From: Paramecium pentaurelia
Taxonomy: Eukaryota > Ciliophora > Oligohymenophorea > Peniculida > Parameciidae
Direction: 5' to 3'
DNA length: 64,000 nt
Assembly: GCA_905183005.1 (NCBI GenBank)
Contig: CAJJDO010000041.1
Span: 6,075 to 70,074 of the forward strand
The translations under genes were made by a program, and so were the position numbers. The notes below the pieces were generated by a model, which saw only the letters and a list, made by a program, of their open reading frames with translations, was not told the DNA's origin and made no database searches. Shown one piece after another: positions 49,405 through 60,600 of this stretch. Positions within the stretch are counted from its first letter, which is position 1. Each line of letters starts with the position of its first letter.

Positions 49405-49504
49405 ATCAATCAAGGATGTAATAAAGTTAAGCCAGGGATGAGAATCAGTATATCAGATGATATTTAGTTAAAATACTATAAATATATATAAATTAAAATT
49501 TAGA

Positions 49505-50750
49505 ATGGGTTCAGCATGTATTAAAAAGTAACCACATCCTCAACGATAACAATAATAGCGACAAATATAATCTCGATAATCATAAAGCACAAATTTGTCA
49601 TCACATTAAAACACGTAACGTCGAGCTTCAGAATCACAATAGCCTTAATAACAAACTAACCAGATATAAATCAAAGAAAACTCCTCCAAACCTCTTTTAA
49701 ATAGTGGGGTAAATGCAGACCTTAATTTAGTTTACTTCACCAAGATCTGATTTAAATGATAAGTCAATGACTAGCAAGAACGAACTAACTAAAGTTGAAC
49801 CATTAAAACATCGCTTTCTCTAATAAGAGTCAGATAGTTATCTTTTTAAAAATAACGATGCTCCAGATTCAGATATAGCTATATAAGTCAAAGAACCAGA
49901 TATAACAAACCAAAACGTAGCCAAAGTATTAAAATCTCTCCCTCCCTTTTAATATGATCCTGACTTAAATAAAAAATTTAATGATTGTATCTCTTTACCA
50001 CCTCATGTAATTATACTTACAATAAAAACTAGTAATTCATTAATACAGGTATTATATATGTAGGGCAATGGAGAAATAAATAAAAATAAGGCAAGGGGCG
50101 TTAATATTGGCCAGATGGTACTTATTATGAAGGATATTGGTTAAATCATGGAGCTAATGGAAAAGGAAGGTTAATTCGTTCTGATGGCTCCTATTATGTA
50201 TTGATTAATAATCCTATTATTTCAGGAAGGAGATTGGCTTGATGATTTATAATTTGGATTTGGTAAAAATGTTGATTCAGAAGGTAATATTTATGAAGGA
50301 GAATGGAAAGATGATGAAAAAGATGGTTAAGGAACAGAAAAATGGGTATCAGGAGATACATATTCAGGTTAATATTAGGGAGGAATGAAACATGGTAAAG
50401 GAAAATATATTTGGTCTAATGGAAATTGTTATGAAGGAAATTATTTCAAAGATTAAATTGATGGATTTGGCACCTACAAATGGCCAGACGGTTAAGTTTA
50501 TACTGGAGAGTGGGTTAAGAATTAAATGTATGGAAAAGGTACGTTTATTTGGGTTAATGGCAATAAATATGAAGGTGATTATAAAGAGGATAAGAAGGAA
50601 GGTTATGGAGTTTTCTTCTATGCAGATGGGAAAACATACAAAGGAGCATGGCATAATGGGAAATAACATGGAAAAGGAGTTTTAATTGAAGCTGATGGGA
50701 TGGAGATTGTTGGTGTGTGGGAAAAAGGAAAACTAGTTTAATAAGAATGA
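49505..50750 (+). CDS. MORN-repeat protein 3 with MGSAC N-terminus
   Basis: Introns 49709-49730 (22), 50007-50032 (26) and 50198-50225 (28) give 389 residues. It starts MGSACIKKQPH, again Gly2 plus Cys5, followed by a 130-residue Gln/Ser/Lys linker. About ten MORN repeats follow (for example YEGEWKDDEKDGQGTEKW, YEGNYFKDQIDGFGTYKW). The architecture is the same as the MORN genes at 30964 and 45550. Membrane-anchored scaffold by inference. 100 bp downstream of the coiled-coil gene on the same strand. Confidence 0.92.
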
Positions 50751-50915
50751 ATTTAAAATTTAAAGTGTTTGCTTTAATAAATATTACTAAATTCGCATCT
50801 TTATTTAAATAAACAATTAGAATAGTAATGTTTTATAAACTAATGTTATGTTCATCTAAAATTGGTATTAGAATTTCTTTAAATAATTTATTTATTATTA
50901 TTGTTATATTTTTTA

Positions 50916-52023
50916 ATGAAATTTAGTATCTACTGTTGTTCTCCAAACGTTAAAGGTTCTAGAACCTAATAAAAAAATGATGAATCAACTATGGTGAGTA
51001 TTAGAAGCATCTCTTAAATCAGTCTACCCTCTATCTCAAAAAAAAAGAAACCGTGGGTCTTCTAAGACGACTATGATTTTTTAAAGGATGAAAAGAGAAT
51101 GTTTAAACTTCTTGATGATGATAATTCCCCCTATATCAACAGAAGATAATAAGCTGTTAAATTAATTTAACAAATTGATTATTCTGATCCTGCTGATATT
51201 GAGGAGAGATTCTCATTTATTTTAAAGTATAATATAATAACTAATCAAGAGATACTTAAAATAAACAAGGATAGGCAATTTATATAATATTGGGGTCTTT
51301 GCATTTGCTTTTGTATTACAAATTAATAATTTATTCCAAAAAGCAATCTAAGTTTGGTAAAAATTTTTAGTCTTTTGTAATGGCAATAGGTCATTTAAAT
51401 ATAAAATGATTGCATATAAATTTCTAGCAGAACTTTATCTTTTAGAAGGTGATCTAAGAAGATCATTAAATTATAGCAAGAAATTCCTTAAATATGCATT
51501 ATGTTTCAAAGAATATGAATATGAATTAAATGCTTATGAATTGATTGGCAAGATCTATTACTACAAACAAGAATCTCAATTAGCCAAAGCCTTTCATGAA
51601 AAATTTATGGAAGGTGAGTAGCTGTCAAATACAGATCAAATTAGAATCTAAGCAAAAAAACTATTTGATTTTAAGATAAAGCAATAGTAAAGTTTAGGAA
51701 AGATTGATACTGATAGTGAAGAAGAGTTTGAATTAAACAAATTAGTAGAACCTAAAGAATTGATATTTAATCCCATAAAAGTGAAGGATGTTTTAATCAA
51801 AAATAAACACTTGTGGGGACATGTTAAAAGAGATAGTGAACCTTTAGGTCCTATTAATAGAAGCATTCTTGATAGAAAATTGTTTTAAAGAGAATATTAT
51901 ACATAATTGAGTCACAACAATAGTCTTTAAAAATTTGTGAATAATAATGGAATTCAATTAACAACTACAAAGAAAAACTTTATCGTGATAGATAAATTAA
52001 TATTTGATATACAATAATTTTGA
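50916..52023 (+). CDS. TPR-like helical-repeat protein
   Basis: One 25-nt intron (51227-51251, ending GAG) gives 360 residues from ATG 50916 (MKFSIYCCSPNVKGS). Residues about 120-240 form helix-turn-helix pairs of the TPR kind: RIGNLYNIGVFAFALQINNL, FQKAIQVWQKFLVF, KMIAYKFLAELYLLEGDLRR, SLNYSKKFLKYALCF and NAYELIGKIYYYKQ. The C-terminal third is charged and contains a short conserved-looking WGHVKRDSEPLGP segment. The N-terminal CC pair might be acylated. Probable adaptor protein; specific family unknown. Confidence 0.7.
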
Positions 52024-52294
52024 TTTAATAAAAATTATTGTGAAATTTAGCACTCTTAATATTCTTATTTTTAAACATTATGAATTTATATTTTGTTTTT
52101 CATCTATTAGTTTTTATAGCAAATTTATTCTTCTTATTTCTTTATTTTTAAATTATTTTAATCTGTATTACCATCATATTTGAAATTACAAATTATATAA
52201 ATTATAATTCAATCATTAAAAATTAATAACAAAATTAATTAAAAATAAAGTTAGAATTTATTTTAAATATTTGTAAATATATATATTTATTGAA

Positions 52295-53606
52295 TCATTG
52301 CTGCCTTGGTTTATTTGGCTTTTTAGTTAAAGCTAAAATAAAAATGAAATGATACTTTAATATTATTTAAAAAAACCCTAAATGTGTTTTGCTGCCTCTG
52401 TTTTTTTCTCTTTTTCAATATAATGAGCATCTTTGATTCTATTAAACTTTTCTTCTAAATCTTTCTCCTATCTTTTTTGAGCATCTACTATTAAAAAATA
52501 TGATTTTCTATCTCTTAATTATTATTCTATTTTCGAGCGATCTTGTTATAATTAATTTAATTTTGTTGTTGATTCTTCCATCATCAAATCATAATTTTAT
52601 ACTCCATCAATTTAACCTTAATCTTGTATTTACTTAAGTCTCTTTAGTTTAATTTCCTCTTAAGTATTTTCATCTCTTAATTTAATGAATCTTGATCTCA
52701 AAACCTATAGTTCTGTTTATAATTAATCTATTTTTGTTTGTTAATTCTTATCAAGTTTCTCGTATTGAGATTTTATTTAATTCTTCATGGAATCAGCATT
52801 TTACTATTTTTGAATTTTCAAAATTTGTAGCTCTTATTTTAATTTCTCTATCTATTACTTCATCTCTTCAATATTTACAGAGTTTTATTACTTTAATTTA
52901 AATAAATCTTATTCTAAATATAGTTTTGTCTTTTCTTATTCCTCTATCTTAATTTAAATGTGAAATATACCTTTGATTAAATGTTTTAAAACTATTAAAT
53001 TTAAATGTTCTTTTCTGCTTATGTAATACTCAATTATTTAAGAATTAGGATCCTTAAGCATTTGACCCCATGCAAATAGTCACTTAGTTCGATATTTAGA
53101 TTTTTTTTCATACTTTTTAATATTTCAAATTCTTTTGGGTTATGCTACATCCTTCTAAGTAAATTCTTGAAGTTTTCTTAAAGTAAATGTTCTAACCTTT
53201 CTGATTCAACTCTTTTTGATTCTTCAATTTCTTCTCCTTAACTAATTGCTGTATTTAAATTTGCATAAAGCTTAAATTTTTATTCAAGATCTGCTTATTT
53301 TTATAATATTTTAATAGTATCTTCAGTGAGTTAAAGTTTTTCATCTTTTTAAAATTTACTTATTTAAAACCGAGTAATAAAATCAGTATCTAAATATAGA
53401 CAATATTCTATGTCTTAAATTAATTGATCCAAAACTTTAATTATTCTTTATGCTTCAACTATGATTGATTTTCCTATAATAGAAGATTCAAGATTAGATA
53501 AAATTTTTAAATGTGCATCTTAAAATGATTTATGTTAGAACTTTACTTTGTTCTCTGTAAACCCTGTTTCTGTAGATTTTCCTGATTAATTCTGCATACC
53601 TTTCAT
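52295..53606 (-). CDS. IQ-motif coiled-coil protein, DRC10/IQCD-like
   Basis: Introns 52948-52970 and 52333-52355 (both 23 nt) give 421 residues from ATG 53606 (a second in-frame ATG lies at 53597). The N-terminal block SIIVEAQRIIKVLDQLIQDI then EYCLYL is the conserved EAQRIxxVLxxxIxxxE motif of IQCD, subunit 10 of the nexin-dynein regulatory complex. The rest is coiled coil (KLNQLQQDRSKIEQQLRDRK, RIKDAHYIEKEKKTE) ending in an IQ motif (AAKHIQGFFKQYQ) and a short basic tail. IQCD links neighbouring doublets in motile cilia and its IQ motif can bind calmodulin. Length agrees with family members (about 400-450). Confidence 0.68.
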
Positions 53607-54096
53607 TCAAGATAAATATTATTACTTTCTTTAAATTAAATTTATATTTTAATTAGCAAAACTGATAAATTTTGATGAGTTAATCCTTGATTAATTTTAT
53701 TATGAATAGTTAAAATCTTAATTTAAATATCAATTTTTTGATTATCATTTTACATAGATTTATTACTAATATTTTATTATATCATTATAATTATTTTTAT
53801 ATATAACTTTTTATGGTATGTCAGACTGCCAAGATTAACCATTTACTATAGATCTTTTAAAATTTAGTTGAACTGCTCTTTCATTATATAAATTTCTAAA
53901 AGGAATAAAAGGACTAAAATGAAAAAAATCAAGAATTTGGATTCTATTTTATTTTACAAAAAACTTTCAAAATATTTCTCTTCTTCACCCTTATGTCGAT
54001 TATTTCATAAAATATTGCTTTTAGAGTAATAAACCTATTAGTAATATAAATAGAATTAATTAATATTTATGTTTATTATTAGACTACTTATAAACT
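53607..54096. other. Intergenic, nothing recognised
   Basis: About 490 bp of AT-rich sequence between the DRC10-like gene start and the 3' end of the dehydrogenase gene. No supportable ORF or RNA. Confidence 0.4.
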
Positions 54097-55415
54097 TCAC
54101 AATTTGGGAATTTATTAGGAAACCTCCTAAATACCCAATACTTTTTCTATTGTATTCAATCCGTATTTAGTTGGAGCTCCTGTTTCTTTTAATAGACTTC
54201 TATTTAATCTTGAATTCTGAATATATTCCTTATTCATAAATTTTTAATGCCATTCAATCATTTTATCAGTACCAGGTGTTTAAAGACCAAGCATTTCTGA
54301 TAGATCCTAATATTGAATATTATGATATAATTACTTTAAGTATACATAATCCATAAGGAATATCTTCCCAAAAGATTCTTGCTTCAGTATTTAATTAAAC
54401 ACCTCCCTAAACTGGTTTAGTAGGTATTTAAATAGTAGCATATCCAGCATTAGTTCTAAATACAGTTTTCAAATTAGATTTATCTTTAACTTAATCACCA
54501 TATTATTAAATAATTCTTTCCTTAATTGGTATAATTAGATCTAAATTAAAATGAGGATATCTTTTGAGAATCTCTCTTTTGATAGCTTAGATTTCATCAT
54601 CCAAAATTTGGAGCATATAGGCACTAAAATCATCAAAATCTTCATAAAATGTAGGTACTTCACTAGATTGAAAAACTTATTTGCCATCCCAATTCTAAAA
54701 ATAAACATAACTATCATACTCTAAATACAGCATATACTCTAGCAGGATGAATGATTTAATTGCTAGGAGTTAAGGTTAAAGTCAAAAAATTGGGTGCTTA
54801 TAGTACAGGAATTTAAAACATGTTTTCCAATAATAAAAAGAGTTCTTCTTTTCTGCTTAAATTTGAGAGTGCACATTAAAGTTTAGTTTTTGGTCCAATT
54901 ATTCTTACAGATTCTCCATATTTAAAAATTTTGCAAAGCCAAGGAATATTATAAAGACCAAAGTAAGTGATATTATCGGTTCTGATTCTATCACCAAAAA
55001 CGCTCCTACACATCCATTCAAATCCACCTTATGCATATAATGTACCCTTGATTATATTGTTATTTTAATTACAACAAATGAATCCTTTGTTACAAATGGA
55101 GCAATTTTCTATAATATTTCATGATGAACATGAGCAGGTCCTCCTATGATCCATAATTTTGCTCCAACAAAATCCTAAGGGTTATTAGAAACCTTATTAA
55201 TTTTTCCTTGATGATTCAACATATAAGGTCATACCAACAAAATTTCCAAGTGATTCCCATGGACTTCCTTTTGTCAAACCCACAATTTCTTGTTTCCAAT
55301 CTTGAGGTTTTCTGGTAAATACATTAACTTAAATGTTTTCAAAACGACCTGCAGATGCCACAGTTGCATGAGAGCCATTTCCACCTCCACATACTACAAT
55401 ACTTGTTGGAATCAT
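54097..55415 (-). CDS. Opine (octopine/nopaline-type) dehydrogenase-like protein
   Basis: Four introns (28, 26, 25 and 28 nt) give exactly 403 residues, the usual size of the family. The N-terminus MIPTSIVVCGGGNGSHATVA is the Rossmann GGGNG loop for NAD(P). Further signatures are IIGGPAHVHHEILQKIAPFV, GTLYAQGGFEWM, SNQIIHPARVYAV (the family NxxxHPxRxY segment) and FWEDIPYGLCILKDLSEM in the C-terminal helical domain. Such enzymes reductively condense pyruvate or another keto acid with an amino acid. The substrate here is not predictable. The gene has normal Paramecium introns and code, so any horizontal origin is old. Confidence 0.85.
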
Positions 55416-55477
55416 TTAATTTTATTGAATAATTTGATTCAAGTAAAAGTTAATACAAAAAAGGAAATAAAAAATTT

Positions 55478-55549
55478 TTCCGATACCGGGGATTGAACCC
55501 GGGTCCCCAGGGTGAAAACCTGATATCCTAACCACTAGACTATACCGGA
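55478..55549 (-). tRNA. tRNA-Glu (UUC)
   Basis: Read on the minus strand the 72-nt sequence folds as a cloverleaf: acceptor TCCGGTA/TATCGGA, A-box region TAGTCTAGTGGTTA, anticodon stem TCAGG/CCTGG with loop TTTTCAC (anticodon TTC), and T-arm with GGTTCAATCCC (B box). A T run follows on the transcribed strand as a Pol III terminator. No intron. Confidence 0.97.
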
Positions 55550-55607
55550 AATGTTAATAATTTATTGATGATTTGAGTTTTATTTGGCAAAAATTAATAA
55601 TTCATTT

Positions 55608-56902
55608 TCATTATCTATATAATTTTTCAATATAATTCAGCAATTCTCTAGGTGTAACTTATTTTCTATCTTCAGATAACTTAAATTTTTGTTGATAATG
55701 AGTATTATTCACAATATAAATTGTAAGTTCCAACATCTTATCTAAATCCAATTCATAAAAATTTTGATTCTATAATTATACATAAAAAATAATAATGATA
55801 CTTTTAATTAATTAAATACTTCTATGTATCTTTCAGCTTAATCTAATTAAAAATCCTTATCTGTGTATAATTCATCAGATTTAGAATCCAAAAGCATAAC
55901 TCTAACATTTCTGGGAATGACTTGAATATCTTACTCATCAAGTTTTAGCAGTTCCTTCAAGCTTGGGTTATTTTAGAAACACTTACTTCAATTTTCTTAG
56001 GTGTCATATTTTCCATTTTTTCCTTAATGATTTTATCAATCTACAATTTTGGAAATATTTATAATCTTTAAACATCACTCTAATGTTGATCATTATTACT
56101 AATATAATATATAAATAATACCTTTATATATAATTGCTTTAAGTTCTTTATAGATAACGTGTTTGATGTCCTATATTTTCTGGTTAACTAAAGTATCTCT
56201 TTAATTCAGGAGGGTGATTTTCTGGAATCAGATGCGACTCTTCCATTAATTTTTCCAACAATTATATTTAATCTCTTTTTAAACGATTAGCCTCTTCAGG
56301 ATCAACATAAAATTAGAATTCCTCCATGACAGGTCCATCTGGTGTAAGATGTCTTTTCTTCATAAAATTAATTCTAAATTCATCTAAGATATCTTCTCTT
56401 TATTAAAATCCTTTTACACGCTTTCTTCCTAATTCAGCTATAACATTATTTTGAATTTCAGCAATTTCTTTAGATTATTATTCTTTTAGCATTTATTCTT
56501 ATCTTTGATATTCCTAACGATTGATGTTAGAGTGTCCTAATGATTACCATTTAAATTAGTAATATTTTTATTTGTCTTTCAATTCTCTCTATCCCATTAG
56601 AAGGATTTACTTAAGAGTTTTAGAGTATTAGGACTCTTTGGAAGACTCATACAAAATGTCTTATAGAATCTAAATTATTAGTGGGATTAATCAACCTATT
56701 CAATATTGATTGATTCAATTGGACATCGAATGAGATTGGCTTATTCTTGATTGCGAATGGACTCAAAGGGTATTTAATTTGTTTATTGTTGCTCTTTTGA
56801 TTTTTTTTTAATAATTGGTTAGATTTCCTCAAAGATGTCACTATAATCGTCATCCTTCTCTATCTTGTTGTTTTATTTACGCTTAGTATTCTTTTTACTC
56901 AT
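55608..56902 (-). CDS. Uncharacterised charged helical protein
   Basis: Five introns (19, 22, 23, 32 and 32 nt) give exactly 388 residues from ATG 56902 (MSKKNTKRKQNNKIEKDDDY). The middle has charged helix (NRQEYQRQEQMLKEQQSKEI, IAELGRKRVKGFQQRED) then a distinctive section, FMKKRHLTPDGPVMEEFQFY and LIPENHPPELKRYF. The C-terminal domain includes DIQVIPRNVRVMLLDSK and ends LRNY-type helices before TGA 55608-55610. The frame integrity and exact length argue for a real gene. I recognise no family; the 19-nt intron is at the short end for Paramecium and one splice choice (32 nt) skips an earlier AG. Confidence 0.6.
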
Positions 56903-56933
56903 TTATTTAAATATTAAAATATCTAATTACAAT

Positions 56934-57590
56934 TCACTTCTTTTTTTTCTGAGTTGTTTATAAAGTTCTGAATGCTTTAATCAAAAAATATGTCAAAAAG
57001 ACTCCTCCAAGAATTGGAAACACAATTAAGTAATTAAAATTCATTCCAAATACACCAATGGGAGGAACTGTAGATTGGATCTCACTTTAAGTATCTTTAA
57101 GAAATTCAGTTTCAAGAGTTTTGACAATACTAGAAATTGTGTCATCCAATTATGGATTTGGGATTAAGTCCTTGTTTTTAAGATCTTTAATATAATGAGT
57201 GTAATCGAAGCCTTTTACTATTTCTCTATATGTGACATGAAATGATAATCCAGCTTCAAAATCTTTGATTATCTAAAAAACGCGTGTTAAACAAGTATAA
57301 TTACTTATTTACTATCAGCAAGAGGAAGAGTAGCAAAACACTTTTTTATCATATATATTCTTATGTCATGAACAATCTTATCTTTATCATTTTGTTAATA
57401 ACGCTTAGCCACTGAATCAACTACATGATCAAAAGTCTAAAAAATAATATAGGATATATAATACCTTGAATTTTTGATTGTCTTATACTGTTATAAGCCA
57501 ACATGAAGTTATAACCTCTATGTTATCAGAAACACCATTAACAAATTATATGCAGAGACTTAAACAGAGAGCCAATATGTATGGAAACAT
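56934..57590 (-). CDS. Type I membrane protein with C-terminal KKKK signal
   Basis: Introns 57437-57464 (28) and 57273-57304 (32) give exactly 198 residues. It starts MFPYILALCLSLCIQFVNG (signal peptide). The lumenal part contains HDIRIYMIKKCFATLPLAD and EAGLSFHVTYREI. Near the end one transmembrane segment (YLIVFPILGGVFLTYFLIKA) is followed by a short tail ending KKKK at the C-terminus, a dilysine-type ER retrieval signal. Probably an ER/early-secretory resident; function unknown. Starts only 35 bp from the divergent androglobin-like gene. Confidence 0.7.
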
Positions 57591-57625
57591 GATATATAGT
57601 ATTATTATTTATTTAATTATTTTCT

Positions 57626-60600
57626 ATGCCTCCTAAAACAACAAAGGATCAAAAGGGTAGATAATTATTTAGAGTTGGCACACCATTAAAGGATGTGATA
57701 CCATAGAGTGTTAAGAATCCACCTAGAGATCCAAAACCACTTAAAGCACCAGAACAAATTAACAAATAGAGTATGCAAGGTTTATATAATTGTTAAATGT
57801 AAAAGAATATCATCCATTTCCTGACCCTGAGGATTGGCCAGGTGATGAAGTTGTTTAAGCCTTAAATCTTCTATAGGGTGAGGCTTAACTTACAAAGTGC
57901 AATTTTGAAACTGACAAATATGTTCCATTTTGGAGAAGACCCAAGAATTTTTTAAGATAAAGATGGCAATAGTAAATATATAATTTATGTTAGAGAATCT
58001 GAACATGAACCACCTTATATGGAAATGAGAGAAAATAGATATAATATGAATGATGATTATTATTCAACTAGACTTGAAACAATTGAAAAAATACATTTTA
58101 TGGAAAAGGAAGTTGAACATTAATTGACTATTTGTGAGAGTTATGAGAGAATGGAAACACCTGAAGAAGTAGAATTAAGAAGAAAAGAATTTTTAGAAAA
58201 ATAAGCAGCTTAATAAAAAAATAAAAAGGGTAATAAAAAATAAGCAGAGGAAGTATTTGATGAAAATCCAAAGATGACATCTGATGTAAGATTAAGTGAT
58301 TTAATTTGTAATGATACATTACCACCTAATTCTCGTTGGATTGCATCATAATTATAACAGATTAAGGATAGAGATATTAAAGATTGTTTTACTCAAAAAT
58401 CATTATCAAGCAAGATATATCCATAAAAAGATGGAGCACCAATATATAATCCAAATGGTAAATATATAGTCAAGTTATATTTTATGGGAAAGGAGAGAAA
58501 AATATAAGTTTCTGATCATATGCCTACAACATTTGATGGTAAAGCATTATTGCCTCAAAGTGTTGATAAGAATCAATTATGGCCTATGATTATAAGTAAA
58601 GCAATATTATAATTATGGGATTATCAAAGTAAAGGTAGTTTAGTTGGAGATGGATTTGTAATGTATTCTTTAATGGGATTATTAACTGAAACTATTGATT
58701 TGAAAACTATTAGTGGTTGGGGTGTAATTGACAATATGATGAATAATAATCATTATGTCTAAAAAGATGTGTTTGTATCTACATATAGTTATAAAAATCA
58801 ATCTAATTTAAATACAAATAATAGATCTAAGAAAGAATATCTATTAGAATTATTAAGAAATCCAAAAAAAGAATATGATAATTATGAAATTGCCAGAAAT
58901 AAAAATAGTTCACCTTCATAACATTAATAAATTTAATAAGAAGAATAAGATGAATAATAAGAAGAAATATAATAAGATGAAGATGAACAATAAATTTAAA
59001 GGTTTAGAAAAAGTCAAAGAGGATTCTCTTTTGAAAGTTTGAGTAGATCTTATTCTATTCCTCGACCATCAATACCACCAGGTAACACAAATCTTAATAC
59101 TTGTTTCTCATATTCAATTGTAGAATAATTTTAGAATGAGAATGGTTTTAATATGGTTTATGCACAAAAGAGGAGTGATAGAGAATTAAGATTGAGATAA
59201 GAATATTTTGATTTATGCAAAACACCTATGAATAAAATGACAAAAGAAGAAAAACTAGAATTAAGAAGAAGAAAAAAAGAAATTAAAGAAAAATTACAAG
59301 ATGATGATAAAAAAAGGATTTCTTTAATTAGTTAATAACCAGTTAAACATAGATACTTAAGATTAAAAAGTGATGTTTAAGGTAAAGATCCAGTAATTGT
59401 TTTCAGTCCACTTGCAGCTGATGAAATATATATAGCTAAAAAATGTATAGCTAATAAATTGAATAAACCTCCAAATTATGATATCCCAGAAATTAAAGGA
59501 GATGATAAATCTGTTGTTTCAGCAAATATGAAGAACACTGATGATAGTTTTACTGTGAAACCTTTAGAAGATTTCTCTTCTGTTAATAATGCTTAAGAAC
59601 CATTTAATAGAGGAGAAGGAGGGTTTTGGGTACATGAAAAAGAATTTTTGAGTCTTTTTGATTACATTTAAATAGCTTATGATCCGAAGAGATATAATTT
59701 ACAAATTTTACAAATTTAAAGCAATCCAGATAATGATATTGCTAATTATGATAATATTGAAATGATTATTGTTTAAAGAGATCAAGATTCTGATGATAAT
59801 GCTTAAGTTGCATTTCTATATGGATTTTAACCAAAATATTCTCAAGATAAAGATCTTAATGAATAAATTAGACCATATTCTATGTTATAACGATTTGATT
59901 TAGAAACATATGAGTCAATTTTAGATTACAAATTATTAAATTAATGTGTTAGTTCATAAATGCTATTATTAGATAATAAAAATCATATATTCAAAATGAA
60001 TATATATTCACCACTCAATTTCACTATATGGTTTGCATCTAATAATAAAATCAATACTTAAAGTGTATTCGATTATTTAATTGATTATGAAAATTATCAG
60101 AAATAATCCTTCTAAATAGATTACCCATCATGTGAAGCCAATAAATACTATGTGTATTTTAGATTCAAAGTTTTCTTGAATTCTAACAAAGATAATGGTT
60201 CATTTGTTTATAGATTGAAAAGTACAACAGATAATTAATTATTAAAATTCCTTAAAGTTAAATTATGTGAAATACCTCCTCCTGATAATAATTTAATGCT
60301 CACTACAATTGAAGGAGTTCATAAGAATTTATTTGAAAGTGAATCCATCATTAATGGTACTTAAAGAATGATGCTCAGAAGTTAAACTACCTACTACTTT
60401 ATTTTAGAAGGAACTCCTTAATACAATACATAAGAAGGCACCTTCGAATTGGATTTCTTAATCAATTAAGAATTTACTTTTACATAATTAGAGAATGTAG
60501 AGCCTGCTCGTTATTATGATAAATATGTTCCAACTAAATATGGTACTATTTTTAGGGAAAGAATATTTGCCAATGAAGCATAAGCTAGCATTTATGTTAG

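Noticed and set aside
50364..50669. 101-codon minus-strand ORF
   Set aside because: It is the reverse complement of MORN repeats in the plus-strand gene 49505-50750, which has clear motifs.
55290..55496. 68-codon ORF overlapping the tRNA
   Set aside because: Antisense to the dehydrogenase N-terminus and the tRNA-Glu gene.
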